The position numbers were made by a program, and so were the translations under genes. A model generated the notes under the pieces. That model did no database searches. It was not told the DNA's origin and worked only from the letters and a program-made list of their open reading frames with translations. Positions 1-8,289 of a DNA stretch of 64,000 nt are shown piece by piece. Source of the DNA: Martinezella lusitana (GTDB taxonomy: Bacteria > Pseudomonadota > Alphaproteobacteria > Rhizobiales > Rhizobiaceae); the NCBI RefSeq assembly GCF_014207095.1, contig NZ_JACHBG010000004.1, positions 1 to 64,000 on the forward strand. The letters are read 5' to 3'. Positions within the stretch are counted from its first letter, which is position 1; the number at the start of each line of letters is the position of its first letter.

Positions 1-78
1 CCATAGCGGATCGGTTCGAATGTCGTAGCCGCCGACAGTGTTGCTCAGCGTTCCGATCTGATCCCAATCAACGGCCAT
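1..78 (-). CDS. Partial small hypothetical protein, N-terminal end
   Basis: An ATG at 78 on the minus strand opens a reading frame that runs off the left edge of the window without a stop (26 codons, beginning MAVDWDQIGTLSN). A weak purine-rich stretch (GGGGATCAAAG) precedes it. The visible part is hydrophilic with no signal peptide. I do not recognise it and cannot assign a function. The short length makes chance possible, but composition and codon use look coding. Confidence 0.4.
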   Translation of the reverse strand, partial: MAVDWDQIGTLSNTVGGYDIRTDPLW

Positions 79-250
79 ACTTTGATCCCCAGCGCTTCAC
101 ACCATGGTCGACGTTAAACGCAAATTTGTCCACGCCGCCTAGATGAATGGCTGATTCTGAATCCGTTCAATATCTCGCCTTTACCTCTCGGGCACTCGCT
201 CAATGCATCTTGCTGGTATGAGAGAAGCCTTTTGCACTATGGAGAACAGA

Positions 251-607
251 ATGAAACAATTGCTGGCAAAGTTGGGGGTCGCCGCCGCCATCGCAGTTAC
301 TGCGCTGTCCGGCACGGCGAATTTTGCTTCCGCCCAGAATTTGGACATCTATGTCGGCCCTGGCCGTCATCGTCCGCCACCGCCGGACTATGACCGTCCG
401 CCGCCGCCGCGCTACGACCGTCGTGGTTACGATCGTCGCGGCTGCGATCCGCGCGATGCGCTGGATGTTGCGCGCAGCTACGGTCTGCGCCGCGCCCGTG
501 TCGTGGATGTGACGCCGCGCCGCGTCATCGTTGATGGCTTCGGTCGCCGTGGTCCGGATACGATGATGTTTGCAAATGTTCGCGGCTGCCCGCTGCTTGG
601 CCGCTGA
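251..607 (+). CDS. Small secreted Pro/Arg/Tyr-rich hypothetical protein
   Basis: This 118-residue protein has a classic Sec signal peptide (MKQLLAKLGVAAAIAVTALS, then cleavage near FASA-QN). Next comes a low-complexity segment rich in Pro, Arg, Asp and Tyr (RPPPPDYDRPPPPRYDRRG), then a compact C-terminal part of about 60 residues with two cysteines (RRGCDPRD and VRGCPLL) that could form a disulfide in the periplasm. The ATG at 251 is preferred over in-frame upstream ATGs at 203 and 239 because GGAG lies six bases before it and the signal peptide then starts cleanly. The gene stands alone and ends about 75 bp before a strong terminator. Similar short exported proteins are common in rhizobia. 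Their function is unknown and I infer only periplasmic or surface location. Confidence 0.75.
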   Translation: MKQLLAKLGVAAAIAVTALSGTANFASAQNLDIYVGPGRHRPPPPDYDRPPPPRYDRRGYDRRGCDPRDALDVARSYGLRRARVVDVTPRRVIVDGFGRRGPDTMMFANVRGCPLLGR

Positions 608-680
608 TAGGGATTGCGGGCGCCCAAGGCATCCGCTCTTCATTGCCTGACCTTTTCGCCTTATTGGCGGGGGCCGCGGA

Positions 681-735
681 ACCGCCCTTTGCTCGACCTC
701 AATCGGTGTCTGAGCGAAGGGCGGTTTTGTTTTTT
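681..735 (+). terminator. Rho-independent terminator after the secreted protein gene
   Basis: The arms ACCGCCCTTTGCTC (681-694) and GAGCGAAGGGCGGT (712-725) pair over 14 bases with one wobble pair. They are followed directly by a T-rich run (TTTGTTTTTT, 726-735). It fits termination of the 251-607 transcript. Confidence 0.85.
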
Positions 736-891
736 GGAGCAACTCGCTCTTCAAGAGAGCCAAGCGCCGCTTCAGCCCATGGCCTCCACTCGATTTCGAA
801 CGGAAAGCGGCAGCGCGGCTTTCCTCGAATTGCTTGGAGCGCATCGTGAGCCTTCAGGCTCGCAATGCGCTCCAGCATTTCGATGCTATGC

Positions 892-1635
892 TTACTGCTG
901 GATCGAGTAGGTGATGCTCACCGATGCGTTGTATTCGTTCTCACCCGTGGCGACCGGGACGGCCTTGTCCATTGGTGCTGACGCGGCCATAGCGCGCATG
1001 TAGGGCTGCGGCGGGGCCGCAACACCGCCCTCATGGATCGAGACGATGCGACCGAGCTTGACACCGGCGGCCTCCGTAAGGGTCTTCGCCTTGGTGGCAG
1101 CGTCGGCGACAGCATTCTTACGCGCTTCGGCAAGAACCGCGTCCTGCTTGTCATTGGTGAACTGGATATCGCCGCCCTGGTTGACGCCGAGCTTGATCGC
1201 CTGGTCGAGCAATCCACCGAGCTTGGTGAGGTCCCGCACGCGAACGGTGAGGCCGTTCGTCACTTGATAGCCGTTCAATACCGGAGGCTGCGTGTGGCCA
1301 TCCTTATCATTCGGGTAGATATATTGCGGCTGGACGGAGAAACCCGAGGTCTGCAGATCGCGTTCCGCGATACCGTTTTCCTTCAGCGTCGCCAGAACTG
1401 CGCCCATGGCCTTATTGTTCTGGTCGAGTGCATCCTGGGCCGTCTTTGCCTGCTGAACGACTGCGAGCGTTACCACAGCCATATCGGGTGCAACCGTTGC
1501 ATGCCCCTCCCCGGTGACCGTGATAACGGCTTCGCGCGGCTTGGCATCTTCGGCGAAGGCGGCAGCCGCGGGCATGAAGAATGTCGTGCTGACAAGGGCG
1601 GCAAGAGCAAAATCTCTGGTTTTCGTCAGTAGCAT
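892..1635 (-). CDS. SIMPL-domain (DUF541) periplasmic protein
   Basis: This 247-residue protein starts with a Sec signal peptide (MLLTKTRDFALAALVS, cleavage after AAAFA) and continues as a SIMPL/DUF541 domain. The family hallmark (ITVTGEGHATVAPDMAVVTL) lies just after cleavage, and the GVNQGGDIQFT segment and C-terminal YNASVSITYSI strand also match. Such proteins (E. coli YggE type) are periplasmic or outer-membrane associated and linked to oxidative stress tolerance. No catalytic function is established. The start at 1635 is chosen because CCAAGGAACG precedes it. The frame stays open further upstream to 1812, but that would overlap the tRNA and lacks a signal peptide at the start. The gene is transcribed alone, away from the tRNA. 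Confidence 0.9.
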   Translation of the reverse strand: MLLTKTRDFALAALVSTTFFMPAAAAFAEDAKPREAVITVTGEGHATVAPDMAVVTLAVVQQAKTAQDALDQNNKAMGAVLATLKENGIAERDLQTSGFSVQPQYIYPNDKDGHTQPPVLNGYQVTNGLTVRVRDLTKLGGLLDQAIKLGVNQGGDIQFTNDKQDAVLAEARKNAVADAATKAKTLTEAAGVKLGRIVSIHEGGVAAPPQPYMRAMAASAPMDKAVPVATGENEYNASVSITYSIQQ

Positions 1636-1797
1636 GGTTCGTTCCTTGGTTGATAATCCCTCGGGTTCGCTTTTGCGGATTGATTGTGAACGTATTACGG
1701 CAGTCCCTTGTCGGAAAAGAGAAATTGAGTTAGAGCCAAGTCGGCTTCCGGGGAACCATTGCTTCGGAGTCGCGAGTGCGGGGATTTTTCTCGTGCC

Positions 1798-1873
1798 GGG
1801 CCTGTAGCTCAATGGTTAGAGCCGGCGGCTCATAACCGCTTGGTTGGGGGTTCGAGTCCCTCCGGGCCCACCA
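1798..1873 (+). tRNA. tRNA with CAT anticodon, probably tRNA-Ile2 (lysidine type)
   Basis: A complete 76-base cloverleaf is visible. The acceptor arms GGGCCTG and CGGGCCC pair, the D stem is GCTC/GAGC, the anticodon stem GGCGG/CCGCT encloses loop CTCATAA (anticodon CAT), the T arm is GGGGG-TTCGAGT-CCCTC, and CCA is encoded. The first acceptor pair is G-C, so it is not initiator tRNA-Met. The anticodon arm and variable loop (CATAA...CGCTTGGT) resemble the bacterial minor tRNA-Ile that TilS modifies to lysidine more than elongator tRNA-Met. That identity is my inference. Confidence 0.93.
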
Positions 1874-1948
1874 TTCTCTTCTTGGTTGTCAGCGAGATCC
1901 AATCATGTGGCGCCGGCGTTTGCCGGATTGGCGCTCGCATAAATGGTC

Positions 1949-3874
1949 TCAGAAACCAGCCTTCTTCAAACCTTCGCGATAGAGATCCTTGTGCCACTGT
2001 TCCTTGAAGGGAATGACGGACAGCCATCGGTCGATATCGAAGCCGGGGTTGGTCTCGTGGATCCTGCGTACCGTGGCGCGTGCCTCGTCCGCGTGGCCAA
2101 GCATCGCCAAGTTGGCAGCCGAAAGCCGATCCGCGAGACTGGGATCAACCATCTGGTTGATGCAGTCGAGCGAGGTTTGGAATTGGCCGAGCGCGTAATG
2201 CGCCCCGGCTGCGATCCATATGTAGGAATCCGGATTGATGGGATTGAGCTCCATGGCCTGCTGAATCTTCTGCAATGCCAACACTGGCTGCGAGGCGTGA
2301 ACCAGCGTATCGGCGTGATCGGCGATGAGGTCCGCATGGTGCGGACTGAGCGTTTCCGCTAATTCCAGCGCTTCGATGCTCTCCTCGATCGATCCCTGGA
2401 ATAGCTTGGCGACGCCGAGCTCGCGATAGCCATCGGCGAGATCGCTGCGAAGCGCGATGGCCTGTGTCGCGTAAGCCTGCGCCGATTTCAGCAGATCGGT
2501 ATCTCCGCGGGCCGTCAGCAACCATTCCTTGGAATAGGTGCGGGCGACTGAGCTGAGCGCGGGGGCGAAATCGTTGCTCTCGCGCAAAGCAGTGTTCATC
2601 TGCGCGCGGGCGCGATGCATGTTCGGCACTGTCAAGCGATGGAGATATTGCTGGCCGACAAGGTATTGGTGATAGGCGGCTGGATTTTTCCCGAAATAAG
2701 CGCGCGCCAGCTCATGATGCTCGACGTGCCCGGCAACCTTGAGAACGATGTGGCGTGAAATATCCCGCTTATTACGAGCCAGGTCCAGATTGCCGAAGGC
2801 GAAGTGGTTGGCCCACACGACCTCGCTGTCCGGCAGATGGATGAGCTGTGCAAACAGGGAGAGATCGTTGCCCGACCCGCTCAGGCGCGTATCGAGAACA
2901 TAGTCGATGTCGTAGCGCCGGAGGAGCGCATGCCGATTTTCGCTCTGCCGGCTCATGTGCATGGCGGAGTAGGGAGCGATGACTCTTAGGCTATGCAAGG
3001 TGCAAAAACCGAGGGTGATGTCCTCGATCAAAGAGGACGCCACCATTGCCGCCGCAGCATTGATGCTGTCATTGCCGGGAGGCAGCAGAGCAACGCGCGG
3101 TATGCGCAAGATGGAGTGTGTGGGTGAGGCATATTCTGCGGCAGCGTCGTTGGGCGGACTGTTCGCAGCGATCGGCGTGACCCTGTACGGCGACGCCGGC
3201 GCAGGCGTCGCCCGGCCGGGCATGCGAGTTTTGCGCTGCTCGAACAGGTATTTAAGCTGTTCAAGTCCGCCGTCGGCTTCGAATGCTCTGAGCAAAACGG
3301 GATGGATGTCTTCGTTCCGCGGATCGGCTTCGAAAAGAACGAGTGCCGCCTCTTTGACCAGAGCAACACCCCTGGTTGCGGCAGGAAGATGCGTAGCCTC
3401 ATCCAGCATTTCCTTCAAAAGCACCAGATACCTCTTCCTTTCGCTTTCACGCCAATCAACGAAAATCCGGCTCTGGCAATTTGCTTTTGCAAGGAACTTC
3501 GAGCGTATGTTCTGCGCGAGGATGGCAAGATTCTCGAGCAAGGGCCGTGTTGTCGCTGCAGAGATGGAAGCGATGTCAGTGGCCAGCGAGCGTGTGATCA
3601 GGTGAATATCAGTGTCGTCGAATCCTAGGAATTCAACACCCAGGTTCGCTTGCCTGCTCTTGATGCGGGATATCAATTTGCGCAGATTCGTCAGAGAGTT
3701 GGCAACGTCATCGTCGCCCCACAGAAATCGCGCTATGGTAGCTCTGCTGCTGTATTGGCTGCCGGTTGCCAATAGATAGGCAAGTATCAGGAGGGCTTTT
3801 TCCGGAAATGCCACGTCCTGTCCTTCACCGTCGAGAAGAACGAGCTGTCCGAATGTTCTGAGTGAAAATTGCAT
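1949..3874 (-). CDS. Large SARP/winged-helix transcriptional regulator with TPRs
   Basis: This 641-residue protein has a multi-domain layout known from rhizobial regulators. Residues 1-95 look like an OmpR/SARP-type winged helix (begins MQFSLRTFGQLVLLDGEG, with SLTNLRKLISRIK as likely recognition region). Residues 100-210 form an alpha-helical bacterial transcriptional-activation-like region. About 250-390 is a TolB/adenylate-cyclase-associated type domain (RVALLPPGN, SSLIEDITLGF). About 400-620 is a set of TPR helices (for example LADGYRELGVAKLFQGS and HADTLVHASQPVLALQKI). No transmembrane segment is obvious, so it is probably a cytoplasmic sensor-activator. It is the only gene on its strand here and its target is not evident. 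The start at 3874 is the natural beginning of the winged-helix domain. Confidence 0.8.
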   Translation of the reverse strand: MQFSLRTFGQLVLLDGEGQDVAFPEKALLILAYLLATGSQYSSRATIARFLWGDDDVANSLTNLRKLISRIKSRQANLGVEFLGFDDTDIHLITRSLATDIASISAATTRPLLENLAILAQNIRSKFLAKANCQSRIFVDWRESERKRYLVLLKEMLDEATHLPAATRGVALVKEAALVLFEADPRNEDIHPVLLRAFEADGGLEQLKYLFEQRKTRMPGRATPAPASPYRVTPIAANSPPNDAAAEYASPTHSILRIPRVALLPPGNDSINAAAAMVASSLIEDITLGFCTLHSLRVIAPYSAMHMSRQSENRHALLRRYDIDYVLDTRLSGSGNDLSLFAQLIHLPDSEVVWANHFAFGNLDLARNKRDISRHIVLKVAGHVEHHELARAYFGKNPAAYHQYLVGQQYLHRLTVPNMHRARAQMNTALRESNDFAPALSSVARTYSKEWLLTARGDTDLLKSAQAYATQAIALRSDLADGYRELGVAKLFQGSIEESIEALELAETLSPHHADLIADHADTLVHASQPVLALQKIQQAMELNPINPDSYIWIAAGAHYALGQFQTSLDCINQMVDPSLADRLSAANLAMLGHADEARATVRRIHETNPGFDIDRWLSVIPFKEQWHKDLYREGLKKAGF

Positions 3875-4743
3875 CGCGCCTTCTATATTTATTTTCGTGT
3901 GTAATAGCCGCCTTCTTTTGGAATTCCGGTGCCTTCTGAACAGATTGAGTCCGATACGGCAGGTAGAAGCTATCCTATATTTCTTCCGGTATGCACGCTT
4001 AAATTCAACCTATGGCTTATCATGCTTCATTTTGAAAGAAACTGTTGCATGACGCATCAGCTGCGCCCACAAAATTCGCATGAATACTGGAGTGGAGGCC
4101 GCTTCGCTTCTCAAAGTGAAGCGCAGGGCTGGACCATCGGGGCCGCACGGGACTCTTTCAATCGTTGAATTCTGACTGTTATCCGGATTGAAGGGGCGAG
4201 GTTTTGGTATCGAGCTCGATCAGCCTCTGCCGGCAATGAAAGCGGATTTCTCAATCTACTATGTTATAGAGCCGGGAGGCCGAGGCTTTGCCGATAAACC
4301 CTGTTCTATTGCGAAGGCGAGGTGTCCAACGGGAGATATTTCCCGTGTCCCGTGCGGCGAGGGGTCCGAGCGCCGGAAGCTTGATAAGCTCTTCCCAAGT
4401 CGGGATTTTTGCCACAACCGACCGGGCGCGTTCGTCGCCGAATTCCTGAACCTATACCTTGGTATAGTTGCCCTGCACCATCGCTTGATTGACCCTTCTC
4501 AGGGGGTGTGACAAGAGGGCCTTGCCTGCGCGACACGACGTGCCGGCGAACGAAACAACAAATCAAGAAGCAAATGGACAGTTACCCTAACCGCTGTCCG
4601 GCCGCGGCCTTGGCCCGAATCCGGACAGTCATTGCAATAACCTGTAACGCTGCCGGCAACCGCCGGGCAGGCGACGGTAGGGCTTAGTTCGTCCTTTCCG
4701 GCTTGCCCAAGGATCTGCCGAGACGCAGACCAAGGAGTGAGCC
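3875..4743. other. Long intergenic region, no convincing intact gene
   Basis: About 870 bases without a gene I can support. Short open frames on both strands lack good ribosome sites. It contains a small hairpin near 4106-4130 (CGCTTC...GAAGCG), a perfect 7-bp inverted repeat at 4452-4467 (CTATACCTTGGTATAG) and an 8-bp inverted repeat at 4594-4628. A minus-strand frame from about 4550 to 4251 has coding-like codon use but is broken by a stop, so it may be a gene remnant (see findings). Confidence 0.5.
4594..4628 (+). promoter_or_regulatory. Hairpin in the leader upstream of the small ORF
   Basis: CTGTCCGG (4594-4601) and CCGGACAG (4621-4628) form a perfect 8-bp stem with a 19-base loop. It has no T-run, so it is not a typical terminator. 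It lies 115 bases before the small gene at 4744 and could be part of a structured leader RNA. I do not recognise a known riboswitch class here. Confidence 0.3.
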
Positions 4744-4971
4744 ATGAACAACATCATTCTCTTCCGCGAACGCAGATTCGCCACCAAGTTTTCCGCCGCG
4801 CGCACTTTCAACGCCGCAGCGTTTGCGCCGGTCGTTCAGGTCGCGTCCCTTCCGCGTCCACGCCTGATCGCCGTCTGGCACACCAATTCTCAGACCGGGA
4901 AGCAGGAGTGCTTTTGGACGACCGAAGGAGCCGCCGGCTCCGATGAGGATCATAGTCGTCGGGCGGCCTAG
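4744..4971 (+). CDS. Small conserved hypothetical protein (WH...TG.QEC.W motif)
   Basis: This 75-residue ORF begins MNNIILFRERRFATKF and has a strong ribosome site (CCAAGGAGTGAGCC) before its ATG. The core RLIAVWHTNSQTGKQECFW matches a pattern I recall from short Rhizobiales proteins: a WH dipeptide, a T-G turn, then Cys and Trp about ten residues later. The function of this small family is unknown. The highly basic N-terminus could bind nucleic acid or a membrane. It lies 91 bases upstream of the ABC permease on the same strand, so co-transcription is likely, separated by a GC-rich hairpin. Confidence 0.65.
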   Translation: MNNIILFRERRFATKFSAARTFNAAAFAPVVQVASLPRPRLIAVWHTNSQTGKQECFWTTEGAAGSDEDHSRRAA

Positions 4972-4988
4972 CCCTTTTCTCCAAGCAA

Positions 4989-5028
4989 GCGCCCCGCCGC
5001 CTCACAAATGCGGCGCTCCGCGGGGCGC
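4989..5028 (+). promoter_or_regulatory. GC-rich stem-loop between small ORF and ABC permease
   Basis: GCGCCCCGC (4989-4997) pairs perfectly with GCGGGGCGC (5020-5028). A nested alternative stem GCCGC/GCGGC (4996-5000/5010-5014) shares one arm, so two folds compete. There is no T-run. The element sits 35 bases before the permease start and could tune its translation or readthrough. Confidence 0.4.
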
Positions 5029-5062
5029 ACATTGGTAACATCCTGATTTCAAGGGGTTATAC

Positions 5063-6823
5063 ATGGTTTTCCTCGCCAATGATCGACGCGAGCGTAGCGC
5101 CGTAGCCGCGTTGGCCGGTGCACGTATCTTGCCAAACGGCTATGATTTTGCCGCCTTCGCCTTCATCGCTGCCGCAGCCTACCTGACCCTTCATGGGGTC
5201 GGAGAGATGCGTGCGCCGCTATCCGGGCTTTCCACGGGGTCGATTTCGCTGGATCCGGCCTATTTGCCAGAATATGCGCTGCGCACGACATTGCGCATGA
5301 TGGCGGCAATCGTCGCCTCGCTCATCTTCACCTTCCTGGTCGCAACGCTTGCTGCAAAGAGCCGCCGCGCTGAAAAGATCATCATTCCCGCTCTCGACAT
5401 CCTGCAGTCCGTGCCGGTGCTTGGCTTCCTGACCTTCACCGTCACGTTCTTCATGGGCCTCTTTCCCGGAAGCCAGATGGGGGCCGAGTGCGCGTCGATC
5501 TTCGCCATCTTCACTAGCCAGGCATGGAACATGGCCTTCTCCTTTTATCAGTCACTGCGGACGGTGCCGCGCGATCTTGATGAAGTGAGCCGTGGGTTCG
5601 GCCTTTCCGCCTGGCAACGCTTCTGGCGGCTGGAAGCACCTTTCGCCGCGCCGGGGCTCGTCTGGAATACGATGATGTCGATGTCCGGCGGCTGGTTTTT
5701 CGTTGTCGCTTCGGAGGCGATTACTGTGGGTGACACCACCGTGCAGCTTCCGGGGCTTGGCTCCTGGCTCGCCGTTGCGATCGACAAGCAGAACTTCGTT
5801 GCCGTCGGCTGGGCCGTGCTTGCCATGGGTATCGTGATCCTGCTCTACGATCAGCTGCTCTTCCGGCCGATCGTCGCCTGGGCCGATAAGTTCCGTTTCG
5901 AGCAGACCGCCGGCCAGCAGAAGCCGCGTTCCTGGGTCTATTCGCTGATCCGCCGCACGCGTCTTCTGAAGTATGTGACTGCGCCATTTACCACCGTATG
6001 GAACGCGCTGTTTCTGCTGCGGCTGCGCCCCGCGTCGAAGGCGATCACCATCAAGCAGGGCGAGCGGCAGGTCGTCAGCCGGGTCATCGATTACGCCTGG
6101 TTTGCTCTGATTGCCGCCATTGGCGCCTGGAGCATCTGGGACATCGTTTCTTACCTCAGCCAGACGCTGTCGTGGGGTGATGTCCGGATCGCCTTTGCCG
6201 GCGGGTTCGTCACGCTCATCCGAGTCGCCGTTCTGATTGCGGTCGCGAGCGTAATCTGGGTTCCGCTCGGTGTCTGGATCGGTCTCCGGCCCGCCGTTGC
6301 GGAGCGGGTGCAACCCATCGCGCAGTTCCTGGCTGCGTTTCCAGCGAACGTGCTCTTCCCGGTGGCGGTGATCGCAATCGTCGCGACGGGGGCCAGCCCC
6401 AATATCTGGCTGTCGCCGCTGATGGTGCTGGGCACACAGTGGTACATCCTCTTCAACGTGATCGCCGGGGCGAGCGCTTTCCCCACCGATCTGCGCGAGG
6501 CATCCGCTGTCTACAGGCTGCGTTCGTGGACCTGGTGGCGCCGTGCGATCCTGCCGGGGATCTTCCCCTATTACGTCACGGGAGCACTGACGGCTTCCGG
6601 CGGCTCATGGAATGCAAGCATCGTCGCCGAGCTGGCAAGCTGGGGCGACACCAAGCTCGAAGCCTTTGGGTTGGGCTCCTACATCGCGAAGGCGACGGCA
6701 GCCGGAGATTTTCCGCGGGTCATCCTCGGGATCGTCGTCATGTCGATCTTCGTCACGCTCTTCAACAGAACGCTCTGGCGGCCGCTCTACGTTTTCGCTG
6801 AACGTCGCCTGCGTCTCGACTAG
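5063..6823 (+). CDS. NitT/TauT-type ABC transporter double permease
   Basis: This 586-residue inner-membrane protein is a fusion of two binding-protein-dependent permease domains, one at about residues 75-275 and one at about 355-575, each with several transmembrane helices. Each carries the cytoplasmic coupling loop that docks the ATPase: the first reads EVSRGFGLSAWQRFWRLEAP, the second EASAVYRLRSWTWWRRAILP. Both halves contain the GGSWNAS/GGWFFVV segment typical of the nitrate/sulfonate/taurine permease family (CysTW superfamily). The normal family subunit is one domain of about 250 residues, so this single chain supplies both halves of the membrane channel. The ATPase gene follows after a repeat element. 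No periplasmic binding protein lies nearby, so the substrate cannot be inferred. GGGGTTATAC precedes the ATG. Confidence 0.88.
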   Translation: MVFLANDRRERSAVAALAGARILPNGYDFAAFAFIAAAAYLTLHGVGEMRAPLSGLSTGSISLDPAYLPEYALRTTLRMMAAIVASLIFTFLVATLAAKSRRAEKIIIPALDILQSVPVLGFLTFTVTFFMGLFPGSQMGAECASIFAIFTSQAWNMAFSFYQSLRTVPRDLDEVSRGFGLSAWQRFWRLEAPFAAPGLVWNTMMSMSGGWFFVVASEAITVGDTTVQLPGLGSWLAVAIDKQNFVAVGWAVLAMGIVILLYDQLLFRPIVAWADKFRFEQTAGQQKPRSWVYSLIRRTRLLKYVTAPFTTVWNALFLLRLRPASKAITIKQGERQVVSRVIDYAWFALIAAIGAWSIWDIVSYLSQTLSWGDVRIAFAGGFVTLIRVAVLIAVASVIWVPLGVWIGLRPAVAERVQPIAQFLAAFPANVLFPVAVIAIVATGASPNIWLSPLMVLGTQWYILFNVIAGASAFPTDLREASAVYRLRSWTWWRRAILPGIFPYYVTGALTASGGSWNASIVAELASWGDTKLEAFGLGSYIAKATAAGDFPRVILGIVVMSIFVTLFNRTLWRPLYVFAERRLRLD

Positions 6824-6831
6824 AGCCGGAT

Positions 6832-6935
6832 GATTTTAGGTCCGGTCGACCTAAAATCTGAATCCGCCCTAGAATCAAAGAAGTAGAGCATGATGTCGTC
6901 CGAAAACCGCACACACTTTTCGGCATCATGCTCTA
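6832..6935. repeat. RIME-like rhizobial intergenic palindromic element
   Basis: Two adjacent hairpins fill the gap between permease and ATPase. The first is GATTTTAGGTC/GACCTAAAATC (6832-6842 and 6848-6858, 5-base loop). The second is TAGAGCATGATG/CATCATGCTCTA (6884-6895 and 6924-6935), with an inner pair CCGAAAA/TTTTCGG. The second is the well-known palindromic half of Rhizobium intergenic mosaic elements. Within an operon such a structure could affect mRNA stability or the permease/ATPase ratio. Confidence 0.75.
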
Positions 6936-6957
6936 ATCAAAGATCGGAGAAATGAAC

Positions 6958-8289
6958 ATGGAAAACGCTGTCGTCTCCAAGAAGGCCGAAATTGTAAAAG
7001 CTGCGCCGCTGGTGCTGGCCAAGCAGGTTTGCCAGACTTATGACAAGGGGAGCTCGGGCTCGCTCGTGGTCCTCGATAATGTCGACCTTCAGCTCCATCC
7101 CAACGAAATCGTCGGTTTGCTCGGCCGTTCCGGTTCCGGCAAGTCCACGTTGCTGCGTGCGATTGCCGGCCTGATCCGCCCGAGCAAGGGTGAGATCACC
7201 TTTGCCGGCCGGCCGGTAGTTGGCCCCAATTCCGATGTTGCCGTCGTCTTCCAGAGCTTCGCTCTGTTTCCGTGGCTGACGGTTCTGCAAAATGTCGAAC
7301 TCGGTCTCGAGGCTCAGGGTGTCGCTTCATCGGAGCGTCGTAAGCGCGCGCTTGCCGCCATCGACCTGATCGGCCTCGACGGCTTCGAAAGTGCCTATCC
7401 AAAGGAACTCTCGGGCGGCATGCGTCAGCGTGTCGGCCTTGCCCGTGCGCTCGTCGTCCGCCCGAAGGTCCTGCTGATGGACGAGCCCTTTTCCGCGCTC
7501 GACGTCCTGACCGCCGAAACATTGCGCACCGACCTTCTCGACCTGTGGTGCGAAGGCCGTATGCCGATCGAGTCCGTTCTGATGGTGACGCATAACATCG
7601 AGGAGGCCGTCCTGATGTGCGACCGCATTCTGATCTTCGGATCGAATCCCGGTCGAGTCATCGCCGAAATCAAGGTGGATCTGCCGCAGCCGCGCAACCG
7701 CCTCGACCCGGCGTTCCGCATGCTGGTCGAGGACATCTATGCCCGGATGACGGTCAAGAGCGGTGCGCCATCGCGCGAGGGTCTGTTCCCCGGGACCGGT
7801 ATCGCCATGGAGCTGCCGCGGGTGTCGACCAATCTGATGTCCGGTCTGATTGAGACGCTGGCCGCGGAGCCTTATCGTGGTCAGGCTGACCTGCCGCCGC
7901 TGGCGACACAGCTGCATCTTGGCATCGACGATCTCTTCCCCGTCGCCGAAACGCTGCAGCTTCTGCGCTTTGCCGATCTGGAAGGGGGCGACATCAAGTT
8001 GACCGCACCTGGCCTGCGCTTCTCCGACAGCGATGTCGACGAGCGCAAGAAGCTCTTCGAGCAGCATCTGGCTACCTACGTGCCGCTTGCTGCGCATATT
8101 CGCCGCGTGCTCGACGAGCGGCCGACCCACCGCGCGCCGGCGCGGCGGTTCCGCGACGAGCTGGAAGACTACATGTCCGAAGACTACGCCGACACAACCA
8201 TCAAGGCCGTGACAAACTGGGCTCGCTACGCCGAATACTTCGCCTATGACGAGAGTGCGGATCTGTTCACGCTGGAGAACCCGAGTTGA
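6958..8289 (+). CDS. ABC transporter ATPase with C-terminal AAA-associated domain
   Basis: This 443-residue protein is the energy subunit of the importer encoded with the double permease. Residues 20-265 form a nitrate/sulfonate-type ABC ATPase: Walker A GRSGSGKST (about 56-64), signature LSGGMRQRV, Walker B VLLMDEPFSALD, and a switch histidine in VMVTHNIEEA. The remaining 170 residues form the AAA-associated C-terminal domain seen in a subset of these ATPases (core LHLGIDDLFPVAETLQLL, ending in a helical acidic tail). That domain may gate the transporter by sensing a ligand, but its role is unproven. The ATG at 6958 is chosen over 6952 because GGAGA then has a seven-base spacing. The pair lacks a binding protein. 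Confidence 0.88.
   Translation: MENAVVSKKAEIVKAAPLVLAKQVCQTYDKGSSGSLVVLDNVDLQLHPNEIVGLLGRSGSGKSTLLRAIAGLIRPSKGEITFAGRPVVGPNSDVAVVFQSFALFPWLTVLQNVELGLEAQGVASSERRKRALAAIDLIGLDGFESAYPKELSGGMRQRVGLARALVVRPKVLLMDEPFSALDVLTAETLRTDLLDLWCEGRMPIESVLMVTHNIEEAVLMCDRILIFGSNPGRVIAEIKVDLPQPRNRLDPAFRMLVEDIYARMTVKSGAPSREGLFPGTGIAMELPRVSTNLMSGLIETLAAEPYRGQADLPPLATQLHLGIDDLFPVAETLQLLRFADLEGGDIKLTAPGLRFSDSDVDERKKLFEQHLATYVPLAAHIRRVLDERPTHRAPARRFRDELEDYMSEDYADTTIKAVTNWARYAEYFAYDESADLFTLENPS

Noticed and set aside
4560..4743. Possible Mn2+ riboswitch (yybP-ykoY) ahead of the small ORF and importer
   Set aside because: The conserved GGGGAGUAG-type core and partner loop are absent, so the hairpin there is reported only as unassigned.
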